DNA of 64,000 nt from a virus. The DNA is taken from IMG/VR virus record IMGVR_UViG_3300042398_000969, positions 62,001 through 126,000 of that record. One strand, written 5' to 3'. The position numbers were made by a program, and so were the translations under genes. The number at the start of each line of letters is the position of its first letter. The first letter of the stretch is position 1. The notes under the pieces are model-generated. The model did not search any database. It was not told the origin of the DNA and saw nothing but the letters and a program-made list of their open reading frames with translations. Below are positions 51,727 to 62,129 of the stretch, piece after piece.

Positions 51727-53865
51727 TTAGAAGTCTAATCTAACAGAAAATACCTGATTTCCAATTCTTTGGATTGGTTTAGGACATTTAGCCATTACTA
51801 TGGGTTCCTTATTGTCATTTAATAAAGCCACTTCGGTAATTCTTTTTTGTTGTCCTGTAACATAAGTAGGGTTCTGTGTTGTAATAAATTGTGAAGATGG
51901 TAAGTTTACCATGAAATTTAACACCTGAACATCCGTTGCTCTTGTTAGTTTAATGCTACCTGGGAATGGTTGTTGATCACCAAATTGTGGCGATGTTGTT
52001 TGTGTTTTATCTGGTAAAGAACCTAAATATGTTTCAAGATTATATGTTGACGCACCATTTACCATATCGCCGGTAACAACAAATTGGTAACCACACATAT
52101 TTGTGTTAGAAATAAGATTTCCAACAGTATGGCCAGATATTTGTGATGTTAAATCAATTCGCTTCCAGTTGTTTGGTGAAGGTTGTGATCCAGTTGTTGT
52201 TACTTGAACTAACGCAAAAAACTTATTAGCAGTAAATCCAGTAAATTGAGAAGATGAACTTAAAAATTTAAATTCACCAGTATTAAACTTGAAGCCAATA
52301 TTTGAATTGGTTGATCCTGTTATCTCACCATAATAGTTACAGTGCATGCCGGTGATACCAGTTGTTGATGTATTTTGGAACATATATGTTACCCAAGCTG
52401 TTTGTCCTGTTGTGATTACCGGATCTAAATCATAGAAAGTTGGTAAGTCCAAAGGTACAGTACTAAATCTTGGTGCAGGTAATGTCCATTTTCTATTTGT
52501 TTTATATTCTAATGCCGCAACTAATTCTTGATCATCAAAAACAATAATTTTTTTGTCAACAAAAACTTTACCGACATTAACGCCTTGTTGATCAACTAGG
52601 TATCTAAACTTAAGGTTGTTTGAGTTTGGTTTAACGTTTAAAGCGGATGATACATAATAATCAGTTGTCCCCATAGTAAATACTGCTCCAATTGTAGAGC
52701 CTGTGTTTCTATGATATAATAAAAATGGGATATAAACTTCGAAGTATTCCGAGTCAGAAATTGGTTCTCCATATAATGTTTCGTTATCAATTGTACCATG
52801 AGCAATATAGTCATCATACTTATAAAATCTTTCTGGATCATTTACAATATCACCTAATTCAGAATAATGAATAACAGCAATTGCTCTTTGGTTAGCTGGT
52901 TTAACATCAACTTTTTCACCAAATGTGTTTGTATATGATGTTGGGTTAGTTATTGTACCACCAGTTGTATTTGTAAATGTTTGGCCAGTATTTGATGTAT
53001 AACCAAGATATTCTTTTAATGATGCAAATTGAGATCCAGTATAACCTGAAATATATTCATCATCATCTGTTGTGTCTAAACCAGCTGGTTCTTGTGTCCA
53101 AACTAGTTCTAATTGCCAAGGATCATGTTGTGCTAAATTATCTGGTTGGAGTGGTGAACAAACATCAGCAACTTCGGTGTCTTGTGGGTAATCTAATTTA
53201 CATTTATTACATACCACACGAACAATTCCGGTATTTTGTGCAGAAAAATCTGGCATATTTCTATCTAAAGTGATTGTTTGCCCACTAATACTTACAATTT
53301 TATAAACTAAACTTTGTGAATTTCCGCTTATTGTCTTTTCTGAACCAACAAAATCTGATTTAAAAACTAAAGTAATATATTGACAATTTGAAAAATCATT
53401 TGTTGTTGCTCCCGTCATTAATGATGTTAATAAATCTTTACCACCATTAACTCTATTAAGAAGTATTGCACCAGATACACATTCAACTGTTGATCCAGTA
53501 CATGGATCAGCAACATATGGAATAAATTCTGAAACAAATCCCGCTGGTCCCATTGGGTTTTTTAATGTGTCAACATATGATTGTTGTGCAGCATTACCAA
53601 AATTAATTGTCTCATTAGCATTAATTAAATATGGGTACTTAACATGTTGATCACCATCAACAGGAGATAATACTCTTTGATGTGGTGCTCTCGTGCCACC
53701 CGTTATTGCTCCTGTAAATCCACTGAATTTTGTGTTATAGTCAAATTCAGAATCTCCGATCTGAAAATATTTTATAATAAAATTACCTTCAGCAATAGAT
53801 TGTCTACCTCTTCTTGTTATTCTTGCGGATAAAAACTCTGAATTATTACTATTTAAAAAGCTCAT
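51727..53865 (-). CDS. Large virion protein, tail/baseplate-associated (712 aa)
   Basis: The N-terminus (MSFLNSNNSEFLSARITRRGRQSIAEG) has the 'ARIT.KGR..IAEG' pattern seen at the starts of tail or baseplate proteins in several giant phages. The protein is beta-rich with several aromatic loops, and its end, ITEVALLNDNKEPIVMAKCPKPI followed by a strand VFSVRLDF, resembles the carboxyl-terminal 'EIALYNxNGxxLAYA' domain of tail-collar fibre proteins. It contains a CNKCKLDYP...C cysteine group of unknown role. It lies between the adhesin cluster and the resolvase. A structural role is likely; the exact position on the virion is not known. Confidence 0.65.
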   Translation of the reverse strand: MSFLNSNNSEFLSARITRRGRQSIAEGNFIIKYFQIGDSEFDYNTKFSGFTGAITGGTRAPHQRVLSPVDGDQHVKYPYLINANETINFGNAAQQSYVDTLKNPMGPAGFVSEFIPYVADPCTGSTVECVSGAILLNRVNGGKDLLTSLMTGATTNDFSNCQYITLVFKSDFVGSEKTISGNSQSLVYKIVSISGQTITLDRNMPDFSAQNTGIVRVVCNKCKLDYPQDTEVADVCSPLQPDNLAQHDPWQLELVWTQEPAGLDTTDDDEYISGYTGSQFASLKEYLGYTSNTGQTFTNTTGGTITNPTSYTNTFGEKVDVKPANQRAIAVIHYSELGDIVNDPERFYKYDDYIAHGTIDNETLYGEPISDSEYFEVYIPFLLYHRNTGSTIGAVFTMGTTDYYVSSALNVKPNSNNLKFRYLVDQQGVNVGKVFVDKKIIVFDDQELVAALEYKTNRKWTLPAPRFSTVPLDLPTFYDLDPVITTGQTAWVTYMFQNTSTTGITGMHCNYYGEITGSTNSNIGFKFNTGEFKFLSSSSQFTGFTANKFFALVQVTTTGSQPSPNNWKRIDLTSQISGHTVGNLISNTNMCGYQFVVTGDMVNGASTYNLETYLGSLPDKTQTTSPQFGDQQPFPGSIKLTRATDVQVLNFMVNLPSSQFITTQNPTYVTGQQKRITEVALLNDNKEPIVMAKCPKPIQRIGNQVFSVRLDF

Positions 53866-53882
53866 ATTTTATATCATTAATT

Positions 53883-55067
53883 TTATGTTAAACCACCACT
53901 ACCACTACCACCGCCTCCGGCACAATTTCTTAATGCTGTTGATATTATATATCCATCGGTATCAATTTGTATTGCGTTAAATTGTCCATCATTTAGTGTG
54001 TTTATATTGTCTGTTGCTACAGCATACCATAAATTAAAACCATTAAATGGTTCATAATTTGTATTCGCATACACCCTAGTATATGAAATTGCAGCAGGTA
54101 GTGTTGCTCCAGTACTGAACCATCCTGCTGATGTCTGATAGCCAGGGCTAGAACAGAATGTATCTATAGATGATTGACCACCGCTCCTAAAATACCCATA
54201 AAGTGGTGGTGATGTTGGGGTTGGCGTTGGTGTAGCCGTTGGTGATGGAACCCCAAGACATTGAATACCAACCTCCCAGAAATCATTTACTTCATTAGGC
54301 GGAGCTAAGGCCGGAGCTGTTAATACATCAATATAATATGTTTTAGTATTATCATATGTGATTGATAATGTTATTGGCCCCATTGCTGTTGGATACCAAT
54401 AATCCTGTGAATTATATCCAGATGAATTACCAAACCATCCCGTACTTTCAAGAACTGTTAAAGATGTTCTAATTGAAATATTATTTGGTCTATCATTTGC
54501 AGTACATGTGAAATTAATTATTGAACCATTTGCTACTCCGGCAAAGTTTAATTGAATGTCATCATAGTTGTTCATTGTTGAGCCAGTGAACGTTCCCGAA
54601 ACTGTAGAACCACAACCAGGTAATGCTGTTGGTGTTGGTGTTGCTGTCGGTGTTATTGGTGTAGCAGTTGGTGTCACCGGTGTTGCTGTCGGTGTTACTG
54701 GTGTAGCAGTTGGTGGTACTGGTGTAGCAGTTGGTGGTACTGGTGTGGCAGTTGGACCAGGACCTGCTGTTGCTGTCGGTGCTGGAGTTGCTGTAGGTGC
54801 TGGTGTTGCTGTTGGACCAGGGAACCCAGTAACTTGTATATTTTGAGTGGTACCACTACAAGCCCCAACAGGTTCTACTTTAAGCCACGTTTTACCATCA
54901 GTTATTCCTGTTATTGTATAAGTTGGGTTAAATAATGACACTGCCACATTACCATAATTTGTTAAAGCAATGCAATTGGTATTGTTACCTTCACATTCAT
55001 AGAATTTAACAGATGTTATACCTAAACCTATTGTTGGACCTAATCTTACTGATGCTATATATGCCAT
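53883..55067 (-). CDS. Adhesin with Pro-Thr linkers (394 aa)
   Basis: The plan is an N-terminal beta domain (MAYIASVRLGPTIGLGITSV...QNIQVTGFPG), a first Pro-Thr-Ala linker of about 70 residues, a middle domain with the jelly-roll-like pattern GTFTGSTMNNYDDIQLNF, a second short Pro-Thr linker and a C-terminal domain (GYFRSGGQSSIDTFC, YEPFNGFNLWYAV, IQIDTDGYIISTALRNC) that is related to the end of the fibre at 24440-26407. It ends in a Gly/Ser tail. Middle domains of this kind resemble PPC-like domains of bacterial secreted proteins. Host-surface binding is inferred. Confidence 0.65.
   Translation of the reverse strand: MAYIASVRLGPTIGLGITSVKFYECEGNNTNCIALTNYGNVAVSLFNPTYTITGITDGKTWLKVEPVGACSGTTQNIQVTGFPGPTATPAPTATPAPTATAGPGPTATPVPPTATPVPPTATPVTPTATPVTPTATPITPTATPTPTALPGCGSTVSGTFTGSTMNNYDDIQLNFAGVANGSIINFTCTANDRPNNISIRTSLTVLESTGWFGNSSGYNSQDYWYPTAMGPITLSITYDNTKTYYIDVLTAPALAPPNEVNDFWEVGIQCLGVPSPTATPTPTPTSPPLYGYFRSGGQSSIDTFCSSPGYQTSAGWFSTGATLPAAISYTRVYANTNYEPFNGFNLWYAVATDNINTLNDGQFNAIQIDTDGYIISTALRNCAGGGGSGSGGLT
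54600..54840 (-). repeat. Pro-Thr-Ala linker repeats (GTTGGTGTT-type DNA repeat)
   Basis: Coding-strand repeats of CCAACTGCTACACCAGTA-like 18-bp units encode a TPTATPV pattern. The DNA is a degenerate tandem repeat and prone to length change. Confidence 0.65.
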
Positions 55068-55071
55068 ATGT

Positions 55072-55079
55072 TATAAATA
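55072..55079 (-). promoter_or_regulatory. TATTTATA motif 4 bp before an adhesin start
   Basis: Coding-strand AATATTTATAACA just before the ATG at 55067. Confidence 0.35.
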
Positions 55080-55091
55080 TTCTTATTTAAT

Positions 55092-55736
55092 TTAACGATT
55101 AGTGTTATTTAGAAAATAGTTCTTATCGTTTGACAAAAACTCATTAACGCTAAATGTTGTTATTGTTTCCGAGTTTGGGTTATTTTGAACTTTATTTATC
55201 ATTTTTTCGGTATGTCTACCGTTTATACCATAATTTCCTTGAACCAAGTAATCACCCAATAAAATAAAATTTGGATCATTTCTTAAATCCTTCTCTTCAA
55301 AATCATCATTAATTTGTTTTTTACTATAACCAATTTTTTTATGAATTATATTATCAGGTTTAAACTCGTTTTCAACCATTTCGTCATATATTAAATTTGA
55401 TGGCCTTTGTTCATACCACGTAACATCGACTAAAAGATTATATTCATTTAACCCCATATTCATTATAAAATTTAAATCATTTTCAATTTTTAAATCTGTA
55501 TGGTTTCCACCAACAATACACATATCCAAATCCCACGTGTTGTTAAAGTCAAATAAAACTCCACCCATTAAGTACATATCATATTCTTTTATAATCATTG
55601 ATTTAACATATAAATTAAATAAAAAATCATAAACTTTTTGATATGACGGTCTTGTCCAATGACTTGTTGTTGTTACAACCCCTCTTTGAAAAAAAATACT
55701 ATCTTTTAAATTTGCTACTTTATTAAATGTGCTCAT
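55092..55736 (-). CDS. Nucleotidyltransferase-like protein (214 aa)
   Basis: The core YLMGGVLFDFNNTWDLDMCIVGG near residues 55-77 fits the nucleotidyltransferase signature hGG..(9-13)..DhDh, with Asp69 and Asp71 as metal ligands, and LLVDVTWYE near 101-109 can supply the third Asp (104). The distance between motifs is normal for minimal nucleotidyltransferases. The rest of the protein is helical and ends with a polar Asn-rich tail. It is set between two adhesin genes on both sides, an odd place for an enzyme. It could modify a host molecule, act as a toxin, or be a virion-borne enzyme; none is proven. Confidence 0.55.
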   Translation of the reverse strand: MSTFNKVANLKDSIFFQRGVVTTTSHWTRPSYQKVYDFLFNLYVKSMIIKEYDMYLMGGVLFDFNNTWDLDMCIVGGNHTDLKIENDLNFIMNMGLNEYNLLVDVTWYEQRPSNLIYDEMVENEFKPDNIIHKKIGYSKKQINDDFEEKDLRNDPNFILLGDYLVQGNYGINGRHTEKMINKVQNNPNSETITTFSVNEFLSNDKNYFLNNTNR

Positions 55737-55747
55737 AATTTATATTT

Positions 55748-57280
55748 TTAACCACTATATCCTCCGGAACCTCCTCCAGAACCTCCTCCAGAACCTCCAC
55801 TGTCTGGAACTGGTGTTGCAGTTGGACTCGGTGTTGATCCATCGCAAGGTGAACATCCTGTATCTAATATAGTAAATACCGGTGTACTATAAACAACCGA
55901 TTTATAGTTATCTTTTGCAATTACCTTCCAACAGAATGTGTTTAAGAACGAATCGTTAACTCTAAACGTACCATTAATTCCAATTGTTGGTAATGTATCG
56001 GACCATACTGTTACACTATAGGATGCATTATCACATCTCACACCATCCATTTTATATTTTTTTGGCGTTGCATTACAACTTGAACAATCACCATATCCTT
56101 GGAACATTGGTTGACCTAAAACAAACGGTCCAGAATCTGTAATTTGATATCCATCAAAACCTTCACTTGGGTCTGTAATTACAAATTGTGGTCCTAGATT
56201 TTTATTAATGGTCATACATCTTGGATTCCCAGCAACAACGCCGTTTTCATATAATTGTATTCCATATGTTCTACCGGTGGTCATACCTAATAGCGAATAT
56301 GCTATAATATTTTCACCCGTATCACAAGTTACACCGCTATATCCAGTTATTGTGAAACCAGTAAATGGCGGGTCACAAGCAGCACAAGGATTTGCACCAG
56401 CTACTGGTGAAACACCATCTAAATTATATGTATAACCCGTAACATATTGTGTTTGGACTGCAATGATAGATAAACATGAATTACCAACTTGATATACCGT
56501 TCCTTCTGTTAACTGTGTTGAACTTCTTGCTATTGCCACGCCACCATAATTTTGACCAAAACCACAAGGATCTAGTGGATTTGAAAGTACGTATGATGTC
56601 GATGCTGGATTTTGCATTGATAATGTTCCAATATTTGCTAAAGTATCACAACCAGGTATTTGTATTGGTGCACTAAATCCAGTTGCAGTTATTGCTGTAT
56701 ATGAATATCTCATATCATTACAGTCGCCCATTGCGTAATAATAATATGATGGATCAATAACAACATTTGTTGTTGGTGTTGGTGTTGGTGTTGATGTTGG
56801 TATCACTGTCGTTGCTGTTGGTGTAGGAGTTGCTGTTGGGTTAGGTGTTGGCGTTGGGCCAATAACAACAGTCGCTGAACCACCAGAGAAATCGCAATTA
56901 GGTGTAGGGCTAGGTGTTGGACTAGGTGTTGGTGTTGGTGCAATATATACTGCGCTACCAACATTAGGAAAATAACAATAATTTATACAGTTATCATAAA
57001 CTTCAGCCTCATTCGTATATATATTTTCTATAACGTAATTAACATCACCGGTATCTCCAGTATATGTTAATTTAAACCAATATTGTGTATCAAAAGATGC
57101 GTCTGTAAAAATAATAGGATTTGTGTTATAGTCTCTACTTGAACTATTAGGATACAAAGAACCATAAGACGTGTATCCTGTTGCTATAACAGAGTCATCA
57201 CCAGCAGTTTTACCTGTTTTATATGATAAGGTAAAAGCTTTAGGTGAATTAATTCCATATAATCTTATGTTTAATCCCAT
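55748..57280 (-). CDS. Adhesin with Pro-Thr linkers (510 aa)
   Basis: An N-terminal beta domain of 110 residues (MGLNIRLYGINSPKAFTLSY, FWFKLTYTGDTGD-like) is followed by Pro-Thr-Ser linkers that surround a Cys-containing cassette NCDFSGGSATVV, then by beta-rich Cys-containing domains (AMGDCNDMRYSYTA, GPFVLGQPMFQGYGDCSSC, CWKVIAKDNYKSVVYSTPVF), a short second linker and a Gly/Ser tail. Cys pairs suggest disulfide-stabilised domains outside the cell. Same overall plan as the neighbouring adhesins. Confidence 0.65.
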   Translation of the reverse strand: MGLNIRLYGINSPKAFTLSYKTGKTAGDDSVIATGYTSYGSLYPNSSSRDYNTNPIIFTDASFDTQYWFKLTYTGDTGDVNYVIENIYTNEAEVYDNCINYCYFPNVGSAVYIAPTPTPSPTPSPTPNCDFSGGSATVVIGPTPTPNPTATPTPTATTVIPTSTPTPTPTTNVVIDPSYYYYAMGDCNDMRYSYTAITATGFSAPIQIPGCDTLANIGTLSMQNPASTSYVLSNPLDPCGFGQNYGGVAIARSSTQLTEGTVYQVGNSCLSIIAVQTQYVTGYTYNLDGVSPVAGANPCAACDPPFTGFTITGYSGVTCDTGENIIAYSLLGMTTGRTYGIQLYENGVVAGNPRCMTINKNLGPQFVITDPSEGFDGYQITDSGPFVLGQPMFQGYGDCSSCNATPKKYKMDGVRCDNASYSVTVWSDTLPTIGINGTFRVNDSFLNTFCWKVIAKDNYKSVVYSTPVFTILDTGCSPCDGSTPSPTATPVPDSGGSGGGSGGGSGGYSG

Positions 57281-57285
57281 ATTAC

Positions 57286-57293
57286 TATAAATA
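57286..57293 (-). promoter_or_regulatory. TATTTATA motif 5 bp before an adhesin start
   Basis: Coding-strand TGTATTTATAGTA just before the ATG at 57280, downstream of the terminator at 57316. Confidence 0.4.
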
Positions 57294-57315
57294 CAATAAT
57301 TAAAAATTTAAATAA

Positions 57316-57341
57316 AAAACCCCTTTAAATAAAGGGGTTTT
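57316..57341 (-). terminator. Rho-independent terminator
   Basis: A perfect 11-bp stem AAAACCCCTTT / AAAGGGGTTTT with a 4-nt loop, followed by a T-rich stretch on the minus strand. It ends the unit closing with the 191-aa adhesin. Confidence 0.9.
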
Positions 57342-57373
57342 AATAATATTAAATTTAACCTTTTTTTAATTTA

Positions 57374-57949
57374 TTAGACTATCACACCGCCACCACAAGT
57401 GTTATCTACATTACATTGGTTCATTACTGACTGAGCAACACCATTTAAACCTATTTGGAACATATATCCAGAAGTGTGATAATACCAACCAGCACTTGCA
57501 TAATTTGAAGGTGATGCTATATTTTGTGTATACATAGTACCCTGTAATGATGTTAGATTATTTAAATTAGCTTCAGTTATATAGAATGTAGTATATGATT
57601 GTAAGTTATTGTAACCTGAACACGCATTAGTACAGTCTTGGTATGGACCTTGTGCTTGCATTCCCGTTAATGCTACACCAGACTCTGTTGCTGTTGGCGT
57701 AGGTGTTGGTGTCGGAGGAGCCACAGACCAAGACTGAGTTGTTGAGCATGTTCCAGTACTAGCTATTGTACCACCCGTTAATGTTTCAAGCGTTGTGTTT
57801 ATTGTATAACCTGTTGTTAATTGTGATTTGGTAACACCAGTGGCCAACCAGTGTGCTGCTCCAGCGCTAGTTGTACCTGAAATATTAAAAGGACCAGCAA
57901 CAAATGTTGCGCCTGTATAACTTGGACTTAGTGTGAATGTAATTTGCAT
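57374..57949 (-). CDS. Small adhesin with Pro-Thr linker (191 aa)
   Basis: The N-terminal 80 residues (VAGPFNISGTTSAGAAHWLATGVTKSQLTTGY) match the start of the 1375-aa adhesin (GPYNVYYDQ...[13 protein letters not shown]), so both share an attachment domain. A short [12 protein letters not shown] linker leads to a 95-residue C-terminal domain (CTNACSGYNNLQSYTTFYITEANL, GYMFQIGLNGVAQSVMNQC) similar in its ending to those of the proteins at 53883 and 24440. It is a minimal member of the adhesin set. A terminator follows. Confidence 0.65.
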   Translation of the reverse strand: MQITFTLSPSYTGATFVAGPFNISGTTSAGAAHWLATGVTKSQLTTGYTINTTLETLTGGTIASTGTCSTTQSWSVAPPTPTPTPTATESGVALTGMQAQGPYQDCTNACSGYNNLQSYTTFYITEANLNNLTSLQGTMYTQNIASPSNYASAGWYYHTSGYMFQIGLNGVAQSVMNQCNVDNTCGGGVIV

Positions 57950-57965
57950 TGTTCTTCTTTTTTAA

Positions 57966-57973
57966 TATAAATA
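57966..57973 (-). promoter_or_regulatory. TATTTATA motif upstream of the small adhesin
   Basis: Coding-strand GATATTTATATTA, 16 bp before the ATG at 57949. Confidence 0.4.
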
Positions 57974-57994
57974 TCTGTTTATTTTGTTTTTTTT

Positions 57995-60900
57995 TTATAC
58001 TTGTGCACCACCGCCGCCACCAAGACAATCATTACATGATGTCCATACACTTGAATATGATCCATCCGTTAAATGTGTCGCCTCTTGATCACATGTAGTA
58101 CCAACATAATAATCTACTTGTAAGCACACATTATTTACTTTAACAGCTTTAGTTCCACCTAAGAATGCACTAACCAATAAATCTGGTGATGTCATATATC
58201 CAACTAGATTATTTGAACAATTAATTACTTGATATTTGTAATATGATGCTGGTTCAGGTATCGCTGTTATACCACTGTTTACCACACAACCATTTGCGTC
58301 TGTAACCTCTAAACAATACCCATATGTTGTTAAATTATCTACATTGAATGTTGTACCAAAAGTTGATGTGCTATATGTTCCAACTAAAGTTCCACCACAT
58401 GTTGTATATGGTGAACTTGTGTCAGCATATAATCTATATGTTTTAGGGAATACACCACCACTTGATGTTAATTCTAAAACACCTGAGCTTGGTGAAGCAC
58501 ATGTTGGGTATGTAATAATTGTTAACGACGCAGATTGTGCCGTTGGTTGGCTAATTCCTTGACCATATGATGCCACACAATTATTACCATCTTTAACAGA
58601 TATTGTATACGTATCTGATATTAAATTATTAAATATCTTTGGAGGATAATAATAATTGTAACCATCAATTGAAACTTGTCTAGGTGATGTTCCGCCAACT
58701 AATGTTGTCACTTCAATAAAACCATTTGAACCACCATAACAAGAAACATTACCAACATCCACTATTCCAAGCGCTGGTGTAGATACTGTTAAGTTATATG
58801 ATACAATTGCAAAACAACTATTATTATCTAAAACTTGTATTGAATGATTACCACTTGGTAAGTTATTAAAAGTATGTGAAAATTTAAATGCTGTTAACGC
58901 TGAATATGAACCACCATTACTACTAATACAAAATTTATATCCTGAAGCATTTGGTGTTCCACCGCTACCCTGAATTGTTAATGATCCATTTGTTGAATTG
59001 TAACAAGTTGGAAAAGATGCACTAGTAATAGTGCCAGCCACCGCTGACGGTATAGTTACGGTTGCTGAATATGATTGTTCACAACCGGCACCATCTTTAA
59101 TAAAAATACTATATGTACCGCCACCTAATGATGAATAAGTTACTGGTAAGTTTGCATATGTTCCACCAGAGCCAAGTTTTGCTTGATAACCAGACCCAGA
59201 TCCTCCAGATCCACTAGAAACACCAATGGTGCCTGTTCCCGCATTACAATCTGGATTTGTAACAGATATTGTTGCATTCGGAGCTGATTTGGATAATAAC
59301 ACATAATCTATGGCCACACAACCATTACTGTCTTTAGCATATAAAGTATATAATCCTGTACCTAAACTACTAAAAGTTCCGCTGGCTTGATAATTTGAAC
59401 CATCTCTTGAATATGTAAAACCACCCACACCGCCTGAACCTGAAGCTGTTATTGAACCATTTGTACCATTCCAACATGTTGGATTTGTACCAGATACTGA
59501 TATAGATACCGCACTTGGTTGTGTTACTGTTTGATTATATGTTTGAACACAACCCGCGCCGTCTTTAATATATATTGTGTATGTTCCCGCAGATAATGGG
59601 TTGGAGTATGTAACTGGTAAATTTGCATAAGTTCCACCTACTCCGTTTTTAGCTTGGTATCCTGAACCACTTCCTCCAGTTCCATCACTAACCGTGATTG
59701 CACCTGTTCCACCACCATTACAAGCTACATTTGTAATTGAAAAAGTTGCATTAGGTGCTGATTTAGATAAAGTTGTTGCCGCTGAAGTTACACAGTCATT
59801 TGCATCCTTAATATAAATTGTTTTAGTCCCAACGGTTTGCCCAGTAAATGTTGCACTAGATTGATATGTTAAACCATCTGAAGAATATGTGTATGGTGAT
59901 GTACCACCTGTAGGAGATGCTGTAACGCTACCATCACTACCATTATAACATGTTGGATTTGTTGATGAAGATATTGAACCAAAAAGTTGTGTTGGCTCTG
60001 TTATTGTTACAGAATATGTTCTAGAACAAGCAGATTGATCAATAACAGTTACTGTGTATGTTCCAGCAGTTGGTACACCAAACGTTGCTGGTAAATTCTG
60101 ATATTGAAATGCACCATAATTTACTTTTGCTTGATATGTTCCACCGTTACCACCACTACCATTTGAAATTGTTATTGAACCGCCTCCATTTTGATAACAT
60201 GGTAAATTTGTTTGTGAAATAGTTGCACTTACTTGTGTTTTATTTAAACCGGTTGTATTTGTTCTAATACATCCACTAGCATCTTTAACATATGTGGTAT
60301 ATGTACCATTTGTTAAACCTGTAAATGTTAAACCAGATTGATAATTTGAACCATCTATTGAATATGTATATGGCGAAACACCACCACTTACACTAGATAA
60401 TGTTATTGAACCGTTTGAATTACCATTACAAGTTGGTTCTGTACCTGTAGCAGTGAAACTAATAATTGCAGGTTCTGTTATCGTTAATGATGTTAATTGA
60501 CCAACTTCATTATTTGAATCTTTAACATATAATGAATATGTTTGTGCTGTTAAACCTGTAAATACGTTACTTGATTGATAGGTAGTACCATTTATTGAAT
60601 ATGTATAACTACCTGAACCACCACTTGGACTAGTTATTGTTATTGTACCATTAGATCCTCCATTACATGTAACATTTGTTGAAGATCTAGATGCTGTTAT
60701 AACAACATTGGTTATATTGATAGTTATAACCACATCAAAATATAAACCTAAAGCATCAGTTGATCTAACTTTAATTAGATATGTACTTTTTGTTTCATAA
60801 TCAAATACTACTTTAGATTTTAAAACATTTCCAGCAATAGTAAAACTAGTATAATCTGGATATGATGAAGTATCTACAAATGAATATGTAAAAGTATCAC

Positions 60901-62122
60901 CCGCATCAGGATCTGCTGTTGAAAAAGTACCAATTGTTGTACCAGTTGCAACATTTTCAGATATTGAAGATGATGATAAATCAATTCCTGTTGGAGCCTC
61001 ATTAACACTAGTTACGGTAACTGAAACAAGACCATCATATGTTAATCCACCAGCATCTGTTGTTCTTATATTTAATAGATACGAACTTTTTGTTTCAACA
61101 TCGAAAACTTCTTTTGATGTTAATTGACCGCCAGAACTTAAATTAAAACTATTATTGTCTGGATATGAACCAGTATTAACAAATGAATATGTAAATGTAT
61201 CACCGGCATCTGGATCTAACGTTGATAGTGTACCAGCGTTTGTACCAATTCCACTATTCTCAGGTATTGTGCCAGATATGCTAATACCAAATGGTGCTTC
61301 ATTTACGTTATCAATATAAATTGTAAATTGTTTATCAAAGAATTGACCAACACTATCGGTAGTACGAATTGCCACTGTATATGAAGTTCCTGTTTCATAG
61401 TTAAATAATATTGAGTTAACTAAAGTATTACCACTAGTAGTGAAAGGTGCAGAATTTACTATAGAATATGTATGGGCATCATTACTATCACTTGACGCTG
61501 TTGCTAAATAACCAATCACCGTACCAATAGCTGAATTTTCGTTTATTCTATCATAACTTAATGAAAGATCTGTTGGTGCATAATTAACTGTTGTATCAAT
61601 TAAAAATAAACAATTAGGTGTTGAAGTTGGACTCGGTGTTGGCGTCGCTGTTGATGTCGGTGATGGTGTTGGTGTAGGTGTGGCGGTTGAACTCGGTGTT
61701 GGAGTTGGTGTTGCTGTTATAATATTTGTATCTATTCCAAAATCACAATTAGGTGTTGGAGTAGGACTAGGTGTAGGACTAGGACTTGGAGTTGGACTTG
61801 GAGTTGGACTTGGTGATGGACTTGGAGTTGGTGTTGGACTCGTTGTTGGAGTTGGTGTAGGTAATATAGTTTCATCAATATTTGATTGACATTCTGCAAT
61901 AACCCTAGCATTTGTATTGTATACAATTATTTTAGTTGCACTATCTGGTACACTAACGTGTAAACCTAAATTTGATATTAATTCAGTGCGTGTAACACCA
62001 CTAGCAAGAAATGATGTATCAAAATTGGTTGCAAGATTTGCAGCGTTAACTTGGTCATAATAAACATTATAAGGACCCGCGTCAGTACCAGAAACAATCT
62101 TTACATAAAACTTCTTTGCCAT
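57995..62122 (-). CDS. Giant adhesin with cadherin-like and SprB repeats (1375 aa)
   Basis: The N-terminal 80 residues are the attachment domain shared with the 191-aa adhesin. Pro-Thr-Ser linkers with two Cys cassettes ([23 protein letters not shown]) occupy about residues 88-175. Residues about 175-485 hold three cadherin-like repeats ([45 protein letters not shown]). About ten SprB-type repeats follow to about 1285, each with C.GGSNGxIT...GGxxxYTYSxDGxxY...F..L..GTYTxYVKDxxGC. The end is a small Cys-containing domain and a GGGGG tail. SprB repeats occur in gliding-motility and cell-surface adhesins of flavobacteria, so this looks like a captured host module. Calcium binding by the DPDAGD loops is likely. 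Confidence 0.8.
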   Translation of the reverse strand: MAKKFYVKIVSGTDAGPYNVYYDQVNAANLATNFDTSFLASGVTRTELISNLGLHVSVPDSATKIIVYNTNARVIAECQSNIDETILPTPTPTTSPTPTPSPSPSPTPSPTPSPSPTPSPTPTPNCDFGIDTNIITATPTPTPSSTATPTPTPSPTSTATPTPSPTSTPNCLFLIDTTVNYAPTDLSLSYDRINENSAIGTVIGYLATASSDSNDAHTYSIVNSAPFTTSGNTLVNSILFNYETGTSYTVAIRTTDSVGQFFDKQFTIYIDNVNEAPFGISISGTIPENSGIGTNAGTLSTLDPDAGDTFTYSFVNTGSYPDNNSFNLSSGGQLTSKEVFDVETKSSYLLNIRTTDAGGLTYDGLVSVTVTSVNEAPTGIDLSSSSISENVATGTTIGTFSTADPDAGDTFTYSFVDTSSYPDYTSFTIAGNVLKSKVVFDYETKSTYLIKVRSTDALGLYFDVVITINITNVVITASRSSTNVTCNGGSNGTITITSPSGGSGSYTYSINGTTYQSSNVFTGLTAQTYSLYVKDSNNEVGQLTSLTITEPAIISFTATGTEPTCNGNSNGSITLSSVSGGVSPYTYSIDGSNYQSGLTFTGLTNGTYTTYVKDASGCIRTNTTGLNKTQVSATISQTNLPCYQNGGGSITISNGSGGNGGTYQAKVNYGAFQYQNLPATFGVPTAGTYTVTVIDQSACSRTYSVTITEPTQLFGSISSSTNPTCYNGSDGSVTASPTGGTSPYTYSSDGLTYQSSATFTGQTVGTKTIYIKDANDCVTSAATTLSKSAPNATFSITNVACNGGGTGAITVSDGTGGSGSGYQAKNGVGGTYANLPVTYSNPLSAGTYTIYIKDGAGCVQTYNQTVTQPSAVSISVSGTNPTCWNGTNGSITASGSGGVGGFTYSRDGSNYQASGTFSSLGTGLYTLYAKDSNGCVAIDYVLLSKSAPNATISVTNPDCNAGTGTIGVSSGSGGSGSGYQAKLGSGGTYANLPVTYSSLGGGTYSIFIKDGAGCEQSYSATVTIPSAVAGTITSASFPTCYNSTNGSLTIQGSGGTPNASGYKFCISSNGGSYSALTAFKFSHTFNNLPSGNHSIQVLDNNSCFAIVSYNLTVSTPALGIVDVGNVSCYGGSNGFIEVTTLVGGTSPRQVSIDGYNYYYPPKIFNNLISDTYTISVKDGNNCVASYGQGISQPTAQSASLTIITYPTCASPSSGVLELTSSGGVFPKTYRLYADTSSPYTTCGGTLVGTYSTSTFGTTFNVDNLTTYGYCLEVTDANGCVVNSGITAIPEPASYYKYQVINCSNNLVGYMTSPDLLVSAFLGGTKAVKVNNVCLQVDYYVGTTCDQEATHLTDGSYSSVWTSCNDCLGGGGGAQV
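58267..60664 (-). repeat. About ten SprB-type repeats in DNA
   Basis: The coding region for the SprB-type array, about 240 bp per unit and diverged between units. Limits are approximate. Confidence 0.7.
60667..61600 (-). repeat. Three cadherin-like repeats in DNA
   Basis: Approximate limits of the three cadherin-like units of about 100 codons; the second and third are most alike ([14 protein letters not shown] and [14 protein letters not shown]). Confidence 0.65.
61600..61861 (-). repeat. Pro-Thr linker repeats in the 1375-aa adhesin
   Basis: A short copy of the same linker-plus-cassette plan as at 62895-63905, with two cassettes. Confidence 0.65.
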
Positions 62123-62129
62123 CTATAAT

